64,000 bases of DNA from Anaerococcus jeddahensis (GTDB taxonomy: Bacteria; Bacillota; Clostridia; Tissierellales; Peptoniphilaceae), in assembly GCF_001182725.1 (NCBI RefSeq), contig NZ_CWHU01000004.1, positions 1-64,000 on the forward strand. The letters run 5' to 3'. Made by a program: the position numbers and the translations under genes. Positions 62,406-64,000 of the stretch are shown piece by piece (position 1 is the stretch's first letter; every line of letters starts with the position of its first letter). The notes beneath the pieces are model-generated. The model saw only the letters and a list, made by a program, of their open reading frames with translations, was not told the DNA's origin and searched no databases.

Positions 62406-62930
62406 TTAATATTTTTCTTTTGAATTAATAATATTTACCTGACAGGATTTCATAGCGTCTAGGGCAATTTGGTGATTTTTTTCGTTTGTGGCCTTGCACA
62501 AATCTTCTATAACTGTAACTTCTGTATCCAATAGGGCATTTTTTAATAAAATTGCATTTGATATTACGCAAATATCGGTGCAAATTCCTACCATATAGAT
62601 ATTTTTGATTTTTTCTTTTTGATTTAATTTTTCTAAATATTCCACAAGTTCGTAGGAACCAAAAGATGGTTTGTCTATTACTTTGTGATTTTTTGTATCA
62701 ATTCTTACTTGCCAGCCTTTGGAATTTTTTAAGCAGTGTTCTGCCGGTAGATGTTTCCCTTCTAGTGTTTTTAGATAGGATTTGTCGTGGGTGTCTCTTG
62801 TAAAAATAACCTCTCCATTGAAATTTTCTACCAATTTTTCAATAGGCTCAACTATTTTTTCATTTCCTTCATTTCCCAAGGCACCATCAATAAAATCATT
62901 TTGTAGGTCAATTACTAATAATACGTCCAT
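62406..62930 (-). CDS. Isochorismatase-family cysteine hydrolase (nicotinamidase-like)
   Basis: 174 residues, normal for small nicotinamidase/isochorismatase hydrolases. VIDLQNDFIDG near residues 6-16 has the catalytic Asp, KPSFGSY near 90 the Lys, and VGICTDICV near 115 the nucleophile Cys. FTRDTHDKSYLKTLEGKHLP near 43-62 and HCLKNSKGWQV fit nicotinamidase-type substrate and metal sites. Hydrolysis of nicotinamide to nicotinate is likely but not proven. ATG follows GGGAG. It is followed on the same strand by tRNA-Ala. Confidence 0.9.
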   Translation of the reverse strand: MDVLLVIDLQNDFIDGALGNEGNEKIVEPIEKLVENFNGEVIFTRDTHDKSYLKTLEGKHLPAEHCLKNSKGWQVRIDTKNHKVIDKPSFGSYELVEYLEKLNQKEKIKNIYMVGICTDICVISNAILLKNALLDTEVTVIEDLCKATNEKNHQIALDAMKSCQVNIINSKEKY

Positions 62931-62989
62931 TTTTTTCTCCCTGTTTTTTCTTATTTTTTAGAATTTAGGTGTTTTTAAAAAAATCAATC

Positions 62990-64000
62990 CTAATTTTCCC
63001 TATACATTTTTTCAATTCCCAATAATTTTTTTACCTTTTCATCTGGGACTTTATCTACGGATTTTTCATTCCAGTTTGCCTTTTCTTTATCAATTATTAA
63101 AGATCTTATTCCCTTTTCCATCAAGCCTTCTTTTCTTGAATATTTTAAAATTTTTAAATCTAGGGCAAAGACTTCATCTTGGCTTAAGTTTTTGCATACA
63201 AAATATTTTTCAAATTGAACTTTTAGCATGAAAGGAGATTTTTCATATAAATTTTCCAAGGTATTTTTTGCACATTCATCCTTGTCCTTGTTTTTTTCAA
63301 GGATTTCAAAAATTTCTTCTATCGAAGATTTTGAAAAATATTTTTCAATTTTTTCTAAATTATTAGAAATTTTAGAATTTTCCTCGGTATTTTTGAATTT
63401 TTCGCTTTCTGTTCTAAATTCTTTTATTAATTTTTCTCCCTCATATTTCTTTGAAAGATCAAATAAAATATTTAAAATATTTTCGTAATCTTCTGATTTT
63501 ATATATAAGTCTATCAAATCATAATTTATAAGGTCAGTTGATCCTAGACTTTCTCCACAAAGTCCAAGGTATTGACCAAGGGCTTGGGGTAGATTTGAAA
63601 GGTGCTTACATACTCCAACATCTGGAACAAAACCAAGTCTTGTTTCTGGCATAGCCCAATTTACGCTTTCGTCTGCAAGTATAAAATCAGAATTTATGCT
63701 AAGGCCAATGCCTCCTCCCATCACTATGCCAAAATAATGGCTAAGAACTGGTTTTTTGTAATTTTTTACAAATTTATCAAGGATAAATTCTTCCTCATAA
63801 AACTCATCCTTATTTTGGCAAGACTCATTTAAAAGATAATCATTATAAATTTCTTTTAAATCTCCGCCAGCACAAAATCCTTTCCTGCAAAGTGAATCAA
63901 ATAAAACCGCCTTTATTTTGTCATCATTTTCCCATTTTTTTAGGATTTTTTCTATATCTTTAACCATTTCTAAATTTAGAGCATTTATTACTTCTTTTTT
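62990..64000 (-). CDS. Enoyl-CoA hydratase/3-hydroxyisobutyryl-CoA hydrolase-family protein, 5' end outside window
   Basis: The frame stays open through an internal ATG (63967) to the window edge. The upstream codons read INALNLEMVK, the usual N-terminal crotonase motif, so the gene is truncated by the window. KGFCAGGDLKEIYNDY forms the oxyanion-hole region. MGGGIGLSINSDFILADES, then WAMPETRLGFVPDVG, is typical of the HIBYL-CoA hydrolase subgroup. A long C-terminal region (about 150 residues) with SPFMLKVQFE also fits that subgroup. The substrate is unknown. At least 336 codons are visible. Confidence 0.88.
   Translation of the reverse strand, partial: KKEVINALNLEMVKDIEKILKKWENDDKIKAVLFDSLCRKGFCAGGDLKEIYNDYLLNESCQNKDEFYEEEFILDKFVKNYKKPVLSHYFGIVMGGGIGLSINSDFILADESVNWAMPETRLGFVPDVGVCKHLSNLPQALGQYLGLCGESLGSTDLINYDLIDLYIKSEDYENILNILFDLSKKYEGEKLIKEFRTESEKFKNTEENSKISNNLEKIEKYFSKSSIEEIFEILEKNKDKDECAKNTLENLYEKSPFMLKVQFEKYFVCKNLSQDEVFALDLKILKYSRKEGLMEKGIRSLIIDKEKANWNEKSVDKVPDEKVKKLLGIEKMYREN

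Overview
The window is very AT-rich, low-GC Gram-positive DNA. YSIRK-like and LPxTG-like giant surface proteins, a type III glutamine synthetase, T-box leaders, a TPP riboswitch and AGGAGG-type ribosome binding sites all point to an anaerobic Firmicute of the Peptoniphilaceae/Tissierellia group. Anaerococcus is the genus I would guess; this is inference, since no rRNA is present. No prophage, transposase gene or CRISPR array was seen.

Layout. 1-5539 (minus): the N-terminal part of a large surface protein that runs off the window. 6150-11525 (minus): uvrB then uvrA. 11922-13769 (plus): a P-type ATPase homologue with its catalytic residues replaced. 13800-16994: a membrane protein, a small GNAT protein, an MFS transporter and an HD hydrolase. 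17074-23679: glutaminase, type III glutamine synthetase, an NlpC/P60 hydrolase and glutamate dehydrogenase. 24566-29769: a DUF1002 protein, an Mrp-like ATPase, a T-box-controlled amino acid ABC transporter and a hypothetical protein. 30622-34414 (minus): the TPP-riboswitch-controlled thiS-F-G-H-E operon. 34462-38736 (minus): acn-icd-cit, the oxidative branch to 2-oxoglutarate. 39863-43501 (minus): proC, proA and proB. 43945-46615 (minus): a methionine-T-box-controlled methionine synthase-like gene and an iron alcohol dehydrogenase. 46776-60452 (minus): one 4558-residue surface protein with about ten SpaA/Cna-B modules. 60764-64000: an esterase lipoprotein, an Fst-like type I toxin-antitoxin locus missed by ordinary gene calling, tRNA-Ala, an isochorismatase-family hydrolase and a truncated enoyl-CoA hydratase-family gene.

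Metabolic theme. Citrate synthase, aconitase and isocitrate dehydrogenase make 2-oxoglutarate. Glutamate dehydrogenase, glutaminase and glutamine synthetase III interconvert it with glutamate and glutamine. ProB, ProA and ProC take glutamate to proline. Most of the glutamate node is therefore in one 26-kb stretch.

The most unusual content is between genes. Many intergenic gaps carry modular palindromic elements with CCCATCTCGA...TCGAGATGGG ends. One class (about 170-250 bp, imperfect terminal repeats CAGAGCGTAGACAAAG / ACTGTTGACAAACTAA) lies, at five sites, between two copies of a local hairpin whose sequence differs from site to site. At four sites that hairpin is a terminator. This looks like an element that inserts at hairpins and duplicates the whole hairpin. 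A second class (ends AAACTTTAGC) forms clusters. A third, GC-rich, hairpin-ended family occurs twice, once with a class-1 element nested inside it.
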